Positions 23,581 to 35,673 are shown, counted from the first letter of the stretch. The stretch: 64,000 bases of DNA from Lumbricus terrestris (GCA_949752735.1 OX457039.1:49633708-49697707); one strand, 5' to 3'. A program made the numbers and translations. The notes: a model not told the origin generated them from the letters alone.

Positions 23581-24551
23581 GCCATTTTGAAAAATGGCTG
23601 CCATTGGGGCCATGGGCCAAATATGCGATGGCCCTATAGCCATATCTCTTTCTTATGACATGTTCGTAGAATGTACCAAATATCATGCTTGTATCACAAA
23701 GTGAACCATTTTTAACCAGGCCGCTGTACTAGCAGCCTGATATTCAATGTAAAAAAGCATGAAACCCATCATATTTTGAACCCCATTTTGGGGGGTGACC
23801 CCATGGTCGGATTTTGTCGGATTTTGGATATGTTATTCAGCAGAAAATTCTGAACAGGAAACCGTTTTAAAAGCTTCTATTACAATTTTGCCCAGGTTCA
23901 CTATATATTTGAGCTAGATTGCCTGGACTATCTCTTTTTTAGACGTTCGTGCATAAACTGATCCTTTAACTCCCCAGACTGTCTGACATTTGCTAGAAAA
24001 TGCCTAACATAATAATATTATTATGCCCTATGCGTCATAGGAACTGCAGAAACCTTGTTCCTGATGATTATAAAAATCAACGGTGTGTGCGTGTGTGTGT
24101 GTGTGAAATCGTTACTGGGACGGGCCATGTAATTATACCAAACTGATGCCGAGAGTTACAGTGCGCGATGCGTTTTTGATGCATCATTCTGTCTAAATTT
24201 CAGCAGAATTAGGCCTACTCATATTTTGTAGACTTAAACTTGTGCACTTGGCTCAGTTGGCTGTTATTAGCGTTGCTTTTCGTATAACTAGAAGCAGTGG
24301 CGGCGCCAGACACTTTTTGTAGCCAGGGCATAGCCAGGGCAGTCACACAAGTAACCAGGGCAGAGGGTGAGTCGCATGCTCGGTAGTGCGGGCTTACATG
24401 CATAGGCCTATAATTCTGCGCTACTGTGCTTGCCATAAATCACATACCTTACACTATTAGGGTTGGCTGGTCGGAGGATCAAATGGGCGAAGCCATAAAA
24501 CCGAACACCAAGACATCTGAAAAGCAAATCTTAGAAACCTTGTACAATGTA

Positions 24552-25759
24552 CAGGGTGGGCCATAAAAAATACCCCCTCTAAAGTGTTTTACCAATATCT
24601 TGGCCAGAAGTAAACAAATTATAAAAAATTTGCAGGCTTGAAGATAATTCATATTTACGCAGAGTAGCCCGATTTCACCGCAATATTTCAAACAGAACAA
24701 GAGTTATATCACTTTTAGTGAGACAGCCGACTGTTGATGAATCAAAAGCATAATGCAGCAGAAAGTAGCAACAAAGCGATTTTTATGCCTCATATCAAAT
24801 AATAATAATATTGCTGTTATCAAATTAACGTGATAGTACATCACATCCTGTGTTCAATGTGTCCACCACCAATGTCTACACTTGTTTTGAGTATTTTGCA
24901 CAGTTTTAATGCATTTGGTGATGTGTTCCAGAAATAAATCGTCCCAATCAACTCCAATGCGACCATCAATTTTCAGTCTCTTGTCGTTCTTGGTTGTGGC
25001 TACAGATTGCGGTATTTCTCGAGTAACAGCTCTCCACTGTTGATAAAATCATCGGATTCAAATCCGGATATTTGGAACCATTATTTTGTTCCTCTCAATG
25101 AAACCAGTAGGCTACAGTAATATTGACGTTGAACCGATTTCCTTTCATAAACGGCACATCTCTTAACTCTCAAATTCAAGTTAGCTCTTCATTTCTCTGC
25201 AATCACTGTTTAACAGATTAAGCGCCGACTATAACTAAGTCTTTATCTCCAAGACCTAGTTCTTGAAGTGTATGAATACAAATTTGCGTGCCATCGACAC
25301 CTTGGGAATTTTGATCTCATAGAAATTTCGATTTTATTATGTTAAAAACAAAATTACTAATCAGAAAAATTCTTTATTTACCAACTTAACAGTCATCTTG
25401 CTAAATGATGTCGCAGCGATTTGCAGCTATGCTGGTACCTGCTTTTTCTAACTAATTATACGATTTTCTGTCAGTAACACGTTTATTTGACACAAATTAT
25501 TTGAGATGTTGCTTAATAAATTCGTTTTTGTCAAATTTTGCTGCGTCATGTTTTTTAATCGTCATATATAGGCCTATAAAGTGAGTGATCTCACTAAAAG
25601 TGATATAACTTTGTTCTGTTCGAAATATTTTAATGAAATCTGGCCACCATGTGTGAATATCAATAATTGTCTTTAAGCCTGTAAAATTTAATTTAAAATT
25701 ACTACCTCTGGCCAAGATTATGGGCAAAAAACTTTAGGGTCATTTTATGGCCCGACCTG
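24552..25759. mobile_element. mariner-like element nested in the hAT element
   Basis: The terminal repeats are CAGGGTGGGCCATAAAA and, from the right, CAGGTCGGGCCATAAAA, with TA on both sides. The minus strand from about 25090 to 24840 reads like a decayed transposase C-terminus (RIGVDWDDLFLEH, ITKCIKTVQ) preceded by a damaged PDLNP-type motif. No intact frame remains. Confidence 0.75.
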
Positions 25760-25974
25760 TAAACCAATCTCTGTGACTTAGTGAAGCACTGCAAACCTCT
25801 TTCGAATAGCATTTCGAAAGCAAAGCGTTCATCAAATAAAATAACGGAGTCAGGTATAGCCTATAGGTCTATTGTCTACGCAAATGTTTACGCTTCATTT
25901 GAAAAACAATAAAGCAACAGCTGGGCATAGGATGTTAGTTGTATACGGCAATGTGGATAAACAGCAACAACAAT

Positions 25975-26335
25975 TTCCCTGCAAGAACTTTTGCCCCACC
26001 AGAATTTTTGCCCTGCCAGAATTTTTTCCTGTCAGACCGTCTGCCCTGCCAAAATTTTACGGTCTTAACCCTGCCAGAATTTTTGCCCTGCCAGAAAATT
26101 ACCCCGCCAGATTTTGTTCTCTCCATTAACTTTTGCCATGCCAGAATTTTGCCTTGCCAGACCTTTTGCCCTTCCACAGAGCGGAAGGACGTGAGCAGTA
26201 AGAAGCAATAATATGCCCGAACAAATTCTCCCGGGGTAAAATTTCTGGCAGGGCAACGACCAGGGCAACAGCCAGGGCAAAGGCTTTTTTGCCAGGGCAT
26301 TTGCCCTGCCATGCCCTGGCGTAGCGCCGCCACTG
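25975..26335. repeat. array of TTTTGCCCTGCCAGAA and related CCAGGGCA motifs
   Basis: Units of about 16-20 bp repeat imperfectly through the right part of the hAT element and the terminal 110 bp. Overlapping open frames on both strands (for example the Trp/Gln/Gly-rich minus frame) come from these repeats. Confidence 0.75.
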
Positions 26336-26349
26336 ACTAGAAGGCTTAA

Positions 26350-27039
26350 AATAGACTCTTTCACGTCTATGTCCTTGGTCCCTCTATAAATGCCTCAACC
26401 TGCAGAAACACACTCCACGTCGAATCATTGTTTCCACTTAGGCTACAGGCATTATGCCTATAATATAATGCGTTTAATTTCTTAGTGCAACGGGAAGCAT
26501 TGTAGAACACAGAGTATATTTAAGTACGTATTGATTATGACGAAGGTTTGAAGATAATTACGATAATTTTCGTGTTTACAATTATGATTGCAATTGAATC
26601 TCATGAATTTCTTCACTGATAAGGCTTATATCAGATGTCGGGAGCATTTATACAGAGCAATGTTAGTCGTTTAACAGCCAAAATTTTTATAATAATAATT
26701 AGGCCTATGCTGGTATAAAACGCCAGATTGATTGATGCTCAGTTGACCTTTATTAGATCTAGACAACATAATCTCAAATGAACTGCAGTGTTAAGTGTAA
26801 GCAGACATTGCATAAAAAGCGCCAGCTAATAAGTTTACAGAGACGACATGCATCATGATCCGGATGTGACCTACATGAATTTTGCAATTTAGTGCATTTG
26901 ACAGATGTCAGCATTGGTTCGAGTGAGAAGCGAGTTTTACTTGACAGTGTGTCCGTTAAAGAGTTGTTATAATAGAAGGAAAACTTGTCTAATGCATAGG
27001 CCTACATGAGGGGTGTGCGGAAGAATATCTCTCTCCTTC
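26350..27039. other. intergenic, no gene seen
   Basis: AT-rich with two TAGGCCTA palindromes and no coding signal. Confidence 0.35.
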
Positions 27040-27370
27040 CCTACTGTCTCAGTCGCATTTTTCTCTCAGTCTCTCTCTGTCTGTCTGTCTGTCTGTCTGT
27101 CTCTCCCTCTCTCTCTCTGTGCCTCTCTCTGTCTCTCTTTGTCTCTCTGTCTCTCTATCTGCCTCTATATGTCTCTCTGTCTCTGTCTCGCTCCATCATC
27201 AGTCTGTCTCTGTATATGTCTCTGTCTCTGCTCCTGTCTCTGTGTCTCTTTATCTCTCTCTCTTTCTATTTCTCTTTCTTTCTCTCTGTCTCTGTCTGTC
27301 TGTCTCTCTCTTTGTTCGTCTGTCTCTGTTCTTTTGTTTCCTGGTCTCTGTCTTTCTGTATCTCTGAGTG
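27040..27370. repeat. (TCTC)n/(TGTC)n pyrimidine-rich array
   Basis: Long mixed TCTC and CTGT runs. Ser/Leu/Cys/Val-rich open frames on the + strand and Arg/Gln/Glu/Asp-rich ones on the minus strand are repeat artefacts. Confidence 0.95.
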
Positions 27371-27544
27371 TTGTCTCATTGCGCATGTCTCTCTATCATC
27401 CACCAGACTGGTAGATTTCATTTATCTATATACGAGGCAACTAGATACTTGCTGTTAACAGTTATCCAGTATAGACTTAATTAGGTTTGAAATGTATTTG
27501 ATGGACGATTGATTGACAATTTGACACATAGACCTTTCTTCAAA

Positions 27545-27649
27545 GGAAGTGACGTAATGTCGAAAGGATAGTCAGACATGAGTCTCAGATAGGAAGGCTT
27601 TGTTGGAAAAGTCTATCGATGCGTCACGTGCAATAATTTTCAACCAATC
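27545..27649 (+). promoter_or_regulatory. possible promoter: ETS/CRE, E-box and CCAAT motifs
   Basis: GGAAGTGACGTAAT (27545-27558) fuses ETS and CRE-type sites. GTCACGTG (27623-27630) is a USF/TFE-type E-box and CCAATC (27644-27649) a CCAAT box. Three such motifs within about 105 bp are suggestive only; there is no transcript evidence. Confidence 0.35.
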
Positions 27650-27782
27650 CAGACTAGAGAAAGGCGCAGCGGCAACCACAGTGACTGTCTCCTCATCTCG
27701 TGAACTCATTAATTAATCATTGCCAATCAAGACCCGTTCGAACTGCTGGAATTGGATTGCTTTCTAGAGTGCAATAGACGAA

Positions 27783-27836
27783 ATGAAGAGCAGGAGGGAA
27801 ACGGACGGACAGACGGATCCGACGAACGGACGGAAG
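27783..27836 (+). CDS. candidate short first exon
   Basis: An ATG with a purine at -3 opens 18 codons (MKSRRETDGQTDPTNGRK) ending exactly at AAG|GTAGGT. It lies about 135 bp after the CCAAT box. The bases include (ACGG)n repeats, so chance is a real alternative. No downstream exon is recognised. Confidence 0.2.
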
Positions 27837-27859
27837 GTAGGTTGAAAGAATTCAAAGGA

Positions 27860-28240
27860 AGAAAGAAAGAAAGAAAGAAAAGAAAGACCTATATCAGGCT
27901 ATATGGGCCTATTATTTCTCAATGTGGCATAACGTATGCATAATACTATGTTCATCTATGCATGCATGATTGTACACTGTACAATGTACAGTGTACACGT
28001 ATGCATGTCTGCACATAGGCCTATGCATGCATACGCGCTATGAATACACATATGCATGCATATATAGGCCTAGCCTGCATTCACAATAGTTATATCGTCT
28101 ATGTATGCACACAAATGCAAATGCATACATTCGCATGCAAGTACATGTATACATGCGCAAGCATGCGATGATGATGTGTGTGTGTGTGTGAGTGAGTGAG
28201 TGAGTGAGTGAGTGAGTGAGTGAGTGTGTGTGCGCACTGT
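27860..28240. repeat. cluster of simple repeats and a perfect hairpin
   Basis: (GAAA)n lies at about 27863-27885. A 12-bp perfect inverted repeat TGTACACTGTAC sits at 27971-27997 with a 3-nt loop, in a region rich in ATGCATGC. (TG)n followed by (AGTG)n lies at about 28173-28235. Confidence 0.85.
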
Positions 28241-31200
28241 GCACACATACATAAAGGTCTACAGATTTGCCCCAAGTACACACAAAAAGAACGAAGAAGT
28301 AGAAAAAACAAAGTAGTATGAGAGTCTCAGAGAGACGGGAGGGATGGATGGAGAGGTAGGCAACAAGGAAGAGAGAAAAACAGAGAGAGGGCGAAGAGAG
28401 ATACATGATAGAAGTATTAGTGCGAAGCAATCGTTTTGCGCATGCGCTTCCAAGCGATCGAGGCGAGAGAAGTTATCAGATGATAGACATTTTATGACGG
28501 TCGTTGGATTATTTTCTTTTTACGCGGACGTCATGGACGGCCTTTCATATGCAAACGTCCGTTCCTTAACGGACGACGTTTAATATTAATCCGAGAAAAT
28601 TCCTCCCATGCCTATACTGTCAAACCACGTTGCAGGGTCGACTGCTGGTGGCAAGTAAATTCGTCGAAAGACTCGATACTGTTCGACCGATTAGTTTTAG
28701 TGTCGTTGCTAAGAGATTCTTTCGTGTATATACCTCTGGTTAGCAAATAAGTGGAAAGTTTTGTCAATTGCCTACATAGTCTATAGGTCTATATGTTGAA
28801 ACTCAAGTGGGAATGATCGCTTCGCATAAATTACGATGGAATACAAGACACTCGCGTCACAATCGTGTAGGGCCTGTAGGCCTACATACGGTTCAGCCTA
28901 TCCTATACAGTATACAATATACAATATTAGTTTTACAAGTAATAGGCCATAGTTAGGCTCTTATATAGACCACATCAATTTTTCAAAGATTGTAGCGAAA
29001 ATGGAAGGACAGGAATAGGCTATATGATTAAATGACAAACAGAATGAAGAGGTGAATGTTTAGAGATCGAAGAATGAGGACAGACATGCAGCTTATTGCA
29101 GATGAAGCTAGAAAAATAACTATAATCGGAGATTCGGAGTTAAGATCGAAACACTGCTTAAGAGGAGTCTACTCTACAGTCCACTAATTATTCAACGGTT
29201 GATGCGCTACACGAGTCTTGGATCATCTGGATTACATTAAGGCCAGTCTCTGCTGGTCACAATATTATTATAGGCATCGCAATTTATTAGAGTTAAACAG
29301 CAAATGCACTGGGAACAGATAGATATAATCGGCACATGACAACTCTACTGCATTTGTGAATGGTATACTTTAATGCACATTAAACAACAAATATATCTGA
29401 CTGAAATCGTAGTTGGTCTGTACATATTTGTAACAGCAGATAGCTGCATGGTGAGCAGCCTTGTGCACTGTGCAGCCGGAAGGTGTAGTCTGCAGTTTAC
29501 CAGAATTAACATGGCTGAAAGTCATTATTAAGGTATAAGCAATCTAATGTCTGTCTTGTTTGTTGTATTGCATTAGCCATATGTCTATATCTTAATGAAA
29601 ACGTGTAGGCCCGTATGCATACTGCATGCGTGCGTGCGTGCGTGCGTGCGTGTGTGTGTGTGTGTGTGTAAATGACCACAAAATATTTACGTGATACGTA
29701 TATGAATCTAAGCTCTACTGACCACTATAGCCTATACACATGACATTGTGCACGTGTACGTCGTGTATTCACAATTTGTACATTTCCGTGTACGTTTGTA
29801 GGCTATATGCGTGTCGATATGTAGGCTATGCCTTGCATAAAACGTAGGCCTATACGGTATACAGTGTACAGGCATAGTAAGCAATACAAATGGATGATTC
29901 TGGTGACAGTTGAGGAAATGCGGCTGATTCAGTGGTTGACTGAAACGAGTGATCAAAACGAACATCGCGGCTCTAATCGAAAATACCGCGAATTGACAAA
30001 GCACTCGACCGTTCTCTTGTTCACGACAGTCACCGATATATAGCCTATTGAAGGCAGCGTCGGCTGCCAGGGTTGCTGCTGCTGCTGCTGCAGTTGTTGG
30101 TTGCTCTGACAGAACATCTGCATGCGAAACAGACCATGAGGAAAAGGATGAACAGGGTGACGGAAGGGCGTGGGGCAGCAGAATGAGGGAAGAGACGAAG
30201 GAATAGGGACGGAAAAGGGAAACAGAAGAATGGAAGGAATATACGTGACTTGTTGAATAGGCATACTGGGGTCTTTTTTTAGGTTCTAGTAGGACTTCAT
30301 TGCAGCAGTTGATCAGGGAAATGTGCATAGACAGCATTGAGACCGACAATGGCTAGAGATTAAAGGAGAGAAGCATGGTAACGCAAGCAAATATAAACAA
30401 CTAGAGGGACTGAGACCGAAAAAGGGGGGATTAATTTTCATCAACATCCAAGCGAATCATTAAAACGCACTGCTCTAGGGCTACATCAATTCCATATGGC
30501 CGCTGACGTTGCACGATTCAATACCAACACACGCTGGATACCTTCTCAATTATTCGCATTTCTACAAATATTTATCTGTATCTTTAACCTAGGCTATGTA
30601 AACAGCAGCGACCTTTGACGGTTTTGCGCTACAGGCAAGAAAAAATTCCGCCCCATATTGATTAAATGTTGATCAATAGTTTATTTCTAAATTATTTTCA
30701 TTTCCTGTCATTCTGAAGTAGGCCAAACGATCAGAAAAAAGTTTGAAGATGAGTTATCAAAAATATGCATTAATTTGTTATAAGCTTAGTCTAAGCACTG
30801 AAAGCTTTGAATCCTTGAATTACATATATAAACTGCAAGTTTATGAAAGCGTCAAAAGCGTTTTATTATTTAATAGTTAACTGTAACAAATGTAAATAAT
30901 AAGTTTTAACACTATGAATAAGTAAAACACTCGCACTTCCGCTTCGATTCTTTTTTGCTGGCTGTGGGTGATTATGTTATTTTTTGACATTTTCAACAAA
31001 GTAATTGTAATTGTAATTGTAATCGTACATTTATATATAAGCAGTAATATTAGGATATAAATATAATAGTGATACCTACATCAGACGTAATTAGAACAGA
31101 CTATCAAATGGCAGACATCTCGTGACTGAGGTGATTATCATGCTTAATACAGTTGACCGCCACCACTATTATGACCACCACGTCAAGACAAAGGTGGAAA

Positions 31201-31388
31201 AATTTCAGCACAGGAAATTAATGGAACGGTTTCACTTTCTTTTCACAATTATAATACAAAAATAGCATGCCATGCTCAGCAAAAACATAGCCCGTCAGAC
31301 ACAATGCACATAATAATTGTTCTACACTTCCACATTGGCGCGATATTATTGCCCGTAACACATTACCGCACACACAGCCTTAAGCCGA
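28241..31388. other. intergenic, no supported gene
   Basis: Several open frames occur, the longest 205 codons on the minus strand at 29732-30349. Its composition (Ser/Ala runs, a CAG/CTG stretch, tandem Thr-Cys) gives no domain. An NRF1-like TGCGCATGCGC is at about 28437, and (GCGT)n(GT)n is at 29627-29668. Confidence 0.35.
30995..31045 (-). mobile_element. retroposon 3' tail remnant
   Basis: The minus strand reads GCTTATATATAAATGTACGA and then (TTACAA)n. It is the same tail type as at 23057-23112. No body is recognisable. Confidence 0.5.
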
Positions 31389-31836
31389 TGTCACGAAATA
31401 GAGTATCCCCCGTATTAATCGTATCCCCCCCCAAATTAAAAAAGGCGAAAAAACGGCTTCCGCGTGTATTTTTTTGCAAATTAATTTTCATCTGCTTTGT
31501 TATGAACAATGACACTAACAGGTAGATGTTTCCTACCAGATAATTTTTTGCTTTGGTTTTAGAGCACTTAAAACTTTTGAAACACTTAAAAGCACTCAGA
31601 GTCACTAAATAAATTCGAGTTGCCTTTCTCTGAACATTGCTTAGGTCACTTAAAACAATTAGAGTCACTTCAAATTTTGATTAGGGCACACATTTTTCAA
31701 TTATACGCATTTTTTCAAAAAAGGAGATAGACTGGTTCATCCCCCCGGATAGTCTAGGCCGGTTAATTCCATCCGGAAGGATAGATTAATTCATCCCCCC
31801 GGATAGCTTTCAGGGGGGATACTCCGTTTCGTGTCA
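31389..31836. mobile_element. MITE family A, copy 1
   Basis: The ends TGTCACGAAATAGAGTATCC and GGATACTCCGTTTCGTGTCA are imperfect inverted repeats. The inner ends carry poly-C/G runs and a repeated CATCCCCCCGGATAG motif. The sequence is closely similar over its whole length to 49012-49478, which fixes the boundaries. Confidence 0.85.
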
Positions 31837-31928
31837 CCGGCTTTGCCATGGATGTAGCGTGACTCCTTTCGTCACGATGCTTATTATACAGACTACATAC
31901 GGCTTTGCCGGAGCCTCCTTCCTGTCAA

Positions 31929-33790
31929 TAGTGTTGTTTTCGTTAACGAAAACGAAAACGAAAATGGTAATTAACGAAAATGAAACGTTTTCGTTAACGA
32001 AAACGAAAACTAAAACTAAAACACGCTGACAACGAAAACTAAAACTAAAACGAAATATGCAGCAATCAAAACTAAAAGTAAACGAAAATTGATCAAACGA
32101 AAACTAAAACGATATTTGGCCAAACGAAAACTAAATAATTTGCTCGTAATTTCACCTTACTTTCCTTATTTGTGCGTATTGTGCAAATGGCGTGTTTTAG
32201 TATTGTGAGGAAGGAGATTACTCACAAGTGGGTCGTTTTACCTGTATACCCGGGGTCATAATTATGACTCTAAACCTGTACAAACCGGTTTGGGGATTAA
32301 GGGCTATTAATATGCAAATCGGAGTAATGCATGGCAGTGATTGTCTGAGGAAGCCTTGCAGGGCCGACAGTGGTGACCAGTGGAGTTAGGTAAGATATGA
32401 TTGGCCAGTGAATAGGGAGAAACAATGGTGAGGTACGTGAAAGCTAGTGAATAAAGGCTGTTCGCTGGAAGGAAGACTCTTTCTTGCTGGGGCTGGCTAT
32501 GAAAAGTATAGTCGTCTCTGGTGTAGATAAGAGCCTACTCAGCCTAGGATTGCCCTTCGAGAGAGAAACCAAGAGAAGTCCCTGGCCAGGATCTGATATA
32601 TCCAGGGTGAAATTTACTAGTCTAGGAGAATTTCTGTAGCAATATATTTTGAGGCCAAACAAAGAAACGGACCACTTTGTTTGACCAGAGGTAAAAGTAA
32701 GTCTTAGATTTTACAGTCATAAAATATTCTCATTGAAATGCTTTGCCTGTGACCTTTATTTAATTGTGTAAAATCCTGCTAGAACTGCGTGAATAGTCGC
32801 ACAATATCATATTATTCTCATTCATTCACTTCACATTACAATATTCCATTTTGGGATGTTTAGTTCTTTGCATTCATATATCCAGACTAGTGTTATCAAA
32901 AATTCTAGCGCATGATAGACTGAGTGGTCTTTGGGATGATAGCGGGCATCTACCCTGCATACTACATTGTACCGGTTCTTCACGCCAGTGATGCTATCAT
33001 TATTCTATGGACTCCACATGCATAGCAGAAACAATAATTCCCTCGGCCCGTTACCTGGGATATCAAAGAGTGATAAAAACTGACAAGTGCACGTAGGTAA
33101 AACTATATAAAAACTGTAACTGGAAGAAGCAAAATTATGTGAGAACTAGAAGTAGAAGTAAAATTTCTTCAGGCAGAAGTGAATAAGAACTAGAAGTGAA
33201 ATTATTTGAGAACTAGAAGTGGAAGTAAAATCACGTCAACAGAAGTGAATAAGAACCAGAAGTAGAATTAATATAAGAACTAAAATATCACTGAGGGACA
33301 CTATAATTATTTACATGTACGATCAGGGTTGATACGTAATTTTGACATTCCTGTGGTGAGCAACTGCATATATCGTTGTCATAAAATGTTATATTAATTC
33401 CAAAAAAAGTTATGAACTGTAATGCTGAGGTATTTATCAATTTAGCAGCAAATGACATTTCACAAAATAATCACGTTTTATGTTCAGCACATCTTCGTAT
33501 TGATTTGTATCAATATAGTTTATTCAAGGAACGAAACGGTATTCACTGCTAACGAGTGTGTAGCCCCAGATTATTAAAACTAAAACTAATATTGGCATAC
33601 TAAAACTAAAACTAAAACTAAAATTGGCATACGAAAACTAAAACTAAAACTAAAAGTGATCCATAAAAACGAAAACGAAAACTAAAACTAATATTCAGCA
33701 ACAATTAAAACTAAAACTAAAACTAAAATTAGGACTAACAATCAAAACTAAAACTAAAACTAAAATTGGGGCAATATTAAAACAACACTA
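31929..33790. mobile_element. hAT-type element with exact 8-bp TSD and AAAACTAAAAC arrays
   Basis: The terminal repeat is TAGTGTTGTTTT at both ends. CCTGTCAA flanks both sides (31921-31928 and 33791-33798). TAGTG fits the hAT end consensus. Both subterminal regions are arrays of AAAACTAAAAC and AACGAAAACGA units. The middle (about 32160-33520) includes a second tandem block (AGAACTAGAAGT..., about 33130-33275). The 72-codon minus frame at 32444-32662 shows no transposase motif, so the element looks nonautonomous. Confidence 0.88.
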
Positions 33791-33798
33791 CCTGTCAA

Positions 33799-34074
33799 TA
33801 ATTGTTGCTAGCGTGAGGCCCCTGAAATGCTGTCCGGTGAAGCGTGACATGTCCGATGTTTTTGCAAACGTCGAAGATGACGGCTGCTGTTCACGCATCA
33901 TCAGTTGCCAGACTTCTAATTATAATCTGCATTCGGAACCACACGGTCCACACCTGTTGCTTGCTGTCTGCTAGCTTTTTGTAGAGAATGAAGGAATTAA
34001 CCACGGGTAGGTTGATCAGTTGCAGCACGATCTCTCAGTACCATGTCCGGTAGCCTAGTTATAATCACAGAAAC
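33799..34074. other. short unassigned stretch
   Basis: Nothing recognisable. Confidence 0.3.
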
Positions 34075-34281
34075 TTTTATTTATTTATTTCTCCATTTAT
34101 ACAGTGCCCCTTCAAGTTTTCTACTCAGAGGCGCTCCAGACTGCAGCGCGGACACTGCATCAGAGTTTCACGCCAAAGCGCCTGAGCAATTGCTTGTGAA
34201 GGACTTGCTATTTGAGGTGTATTCGAACCTGCAACTTTCCGGCTGCAAGACAATGAACATACCCACTACACCACAGCGCCC
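34075..34281 (-). mobile_element. tRNA-derived SINE, nearly full length
   Basis: On the minus strand it starts GGCGCTGTGGTGTAGTGGG with an A box TGGTGTAGTGG (34263-34273) and a B box GGTTCGAATAC (34219-34229). A tRNA-unrelated body follows, then the tail GGAGCGCCTCTGAGTAG, CTTGAAGGGGCAC, TATAAATG and (AAAT)n. RNA polymerase III would transcribe such an element. The tail matches the 3' end of the LINE at 46.8-47.9 kb, its likely partner. The + strand 112-codon frame over it is antisense noise. Confidence 0.85.
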
Positions 34282-35173
34282 ACTATTAGTCTCTCTTGAC
34301 CGAACTATAGTCAGCGATGGTGGTCCATTGGCAACGACGTATTTTCGTTTCTTCTTCAGTGATAGTTTTCAGCATTTTTAGCAACTATAGATCTAAGTAA
34401 AACTGATAATCAAACTGAAAATCACAAGTCAGTGCATCGCGTAGCAACGAGACAACGTATAGCCTAAGCTCTATTGCGTGATTGTGTCGTGGACCATTCT
34501 TGACGCCTTCTTCCTTGACGTCTTCTTCCTTGACGCCTTATGCCTATGTCTAAAATGTCATTGTTAGCGACGGCAGCCAGTCGACGAAACTCTCGCAGAC
34601 TATTCGCATGTAGATTCGAAAATGAAACAGAGAACCATTTACGAACTTCTTGAGCGGAAAGACGAGGATCCGGCACTTTAGCGCGCGGTCATTAAAACTG
34701 TTGCTATAAGCTTACATTAACCTTGAGCTATATCAATCGATATAATATTATACATAGGGCTTATACATACATAGGCTATATATATACATTGCACAATTAT
34801 ATGTATAAACATATATATGTATGGACGAGCACCTGCCGGTGCACACATCTACCTCTGTCTCATAATGACGAATCAATGACGACTATTTCCGGTTTTTGTT
34901 CTTTGAGCGTGGACTGTAATTGAGCGTTCTTCCGAAGCGGGAGAAGAAGATTGCTTCACGGAGTATGCAGTCTTTGATTTAGAGCAGTGCAGACTAGATG
35001 TCTTGATGACATTTGACTCGTGTCACAATGAATCGACGAACGGCGACGCATTGAATGTCACAGCGACGTGGTAAACAATCGGGAAAAGTCAGAAGTCTCT
35101 GATCCGTGTTTTGTGTCCCAACGCGATCATCAGAGAGGTTCAACTGGAGGTAATTAGCTATTTCTGCTATATA
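34282..35173. other. intergenic, no gene seen
   Basis: A short triplicated GACGCCTTCTTCCTT motif occurs at about 34501-34540. No supported gene. Confidence 0.35.
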
Positions 35174-35454
35174 GTAGGGTGGTCGTTAAAAATGAAAGTT
35201 TGAATTGAGTGTTCTCCAAGGCGCCATTTGGTTCCATTCTCCCCAGAAACATCACACAAAAAGTTGCAAGAGAAAATAAAAATATTTAGGACTAGCACAA
35301 CGCCATCAAAGTTTAACCCTTATAATAGCAAGTCTTCTAATGCTCAAAAGTAGCTGTATGGTTGTAATCAATCAGGAATCTACAAACCTGGAATTAATTC
35401 AACTACTTGTAGTTGGTCCACACTTAAACATAATAATGCTACTGTTATCGTAAT

Positions 35455-35505
35455 CATAATCATCAATTTATATAGCGCCACTTCAAGAGAAATTCCTCAA
35501 AGGCA
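35455..35505 (-). mobile_element. LINE/SINE tail fragment
   Basis: The minus strand contains GAGGAATTTCTCTTGAAGTG and GCGCTATATAAATTGATG, the shared family tail. Confidence 0.55.
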
Positions 35506-35604
35506 AGAAGACCTGTATAACACATCGCATCACAGATAACATCTATCATATCCATATCCTATGTCTTTACAAACATTACCTGTTTTGCCTTGTTGTCTTG
35601 ATTG

Positions 35605-35605
<1 letters not shown>

Positions 35606-35673
<68 letters not shown>
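35606..35673. repeat. (AAT)n microsatellite
   Basis: About 22 perfect AAT units. The poly-Asn and poly-Tyr frames over it are artefacts. Confidence 0.97.

Larger units (their letters stand above)
20326..23930. mobile_element. foldback (long inverted repeat) transposable element
   Basis: TAGTCCAGGCAAT at the left end is matched by ATTGCCTGGACTA at the right. The arms then run as near-perfect inverted copies: left 20326-20720 against right about 23560-23930, with matching blocks such as CCTGGGCAAAATTGTAATAG and CAAAATCCGACCATGGGGTC. Inside each arm is a block of 153-bp tandem repeats, about 4.5 copies on the left and about 1.7 on the right. The core (about 21397-23330) carries a LINE endonuclease fragment and other sequence. 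TCT flanks both ends, but a target duplication is not certain. The layout of a unique outer arm, inner tandem repeats and foreign core is that of foldback elements such as Drosophila FB/Galileo and sea urchin TU. Confidence 0.8.
24295..26335. mobile_element. hAT-type element with exact 8-bp TSD, split by a mariner insertion
   Basis: The ends are CAGTGGCGGCGCCAG and CGTAGCGCCGCCACTG. ACTAGAAG flanks both sides (24287-24294 and 26336-26343). Both subterminal regions are rich in CCAGGGCA, in plus sense on the left and as TGCCCTGCCAGAAT arrays on the right. No hAT transposase frame is visible. A mariner-like element occupies 24552-25759, so the original element was about 0.8 kb. Confidence 0.88.

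Noticed and set aside
27006..27458. 150-codon Ser/Leu/Val frame
   Set aside because: Pyrimidine microsatellite artefact.
29732..30349. 205-codon minus-strand open frame
   Set aside because: No domain, low-complexity patches, and overlapping frames on both strands; probably chance.
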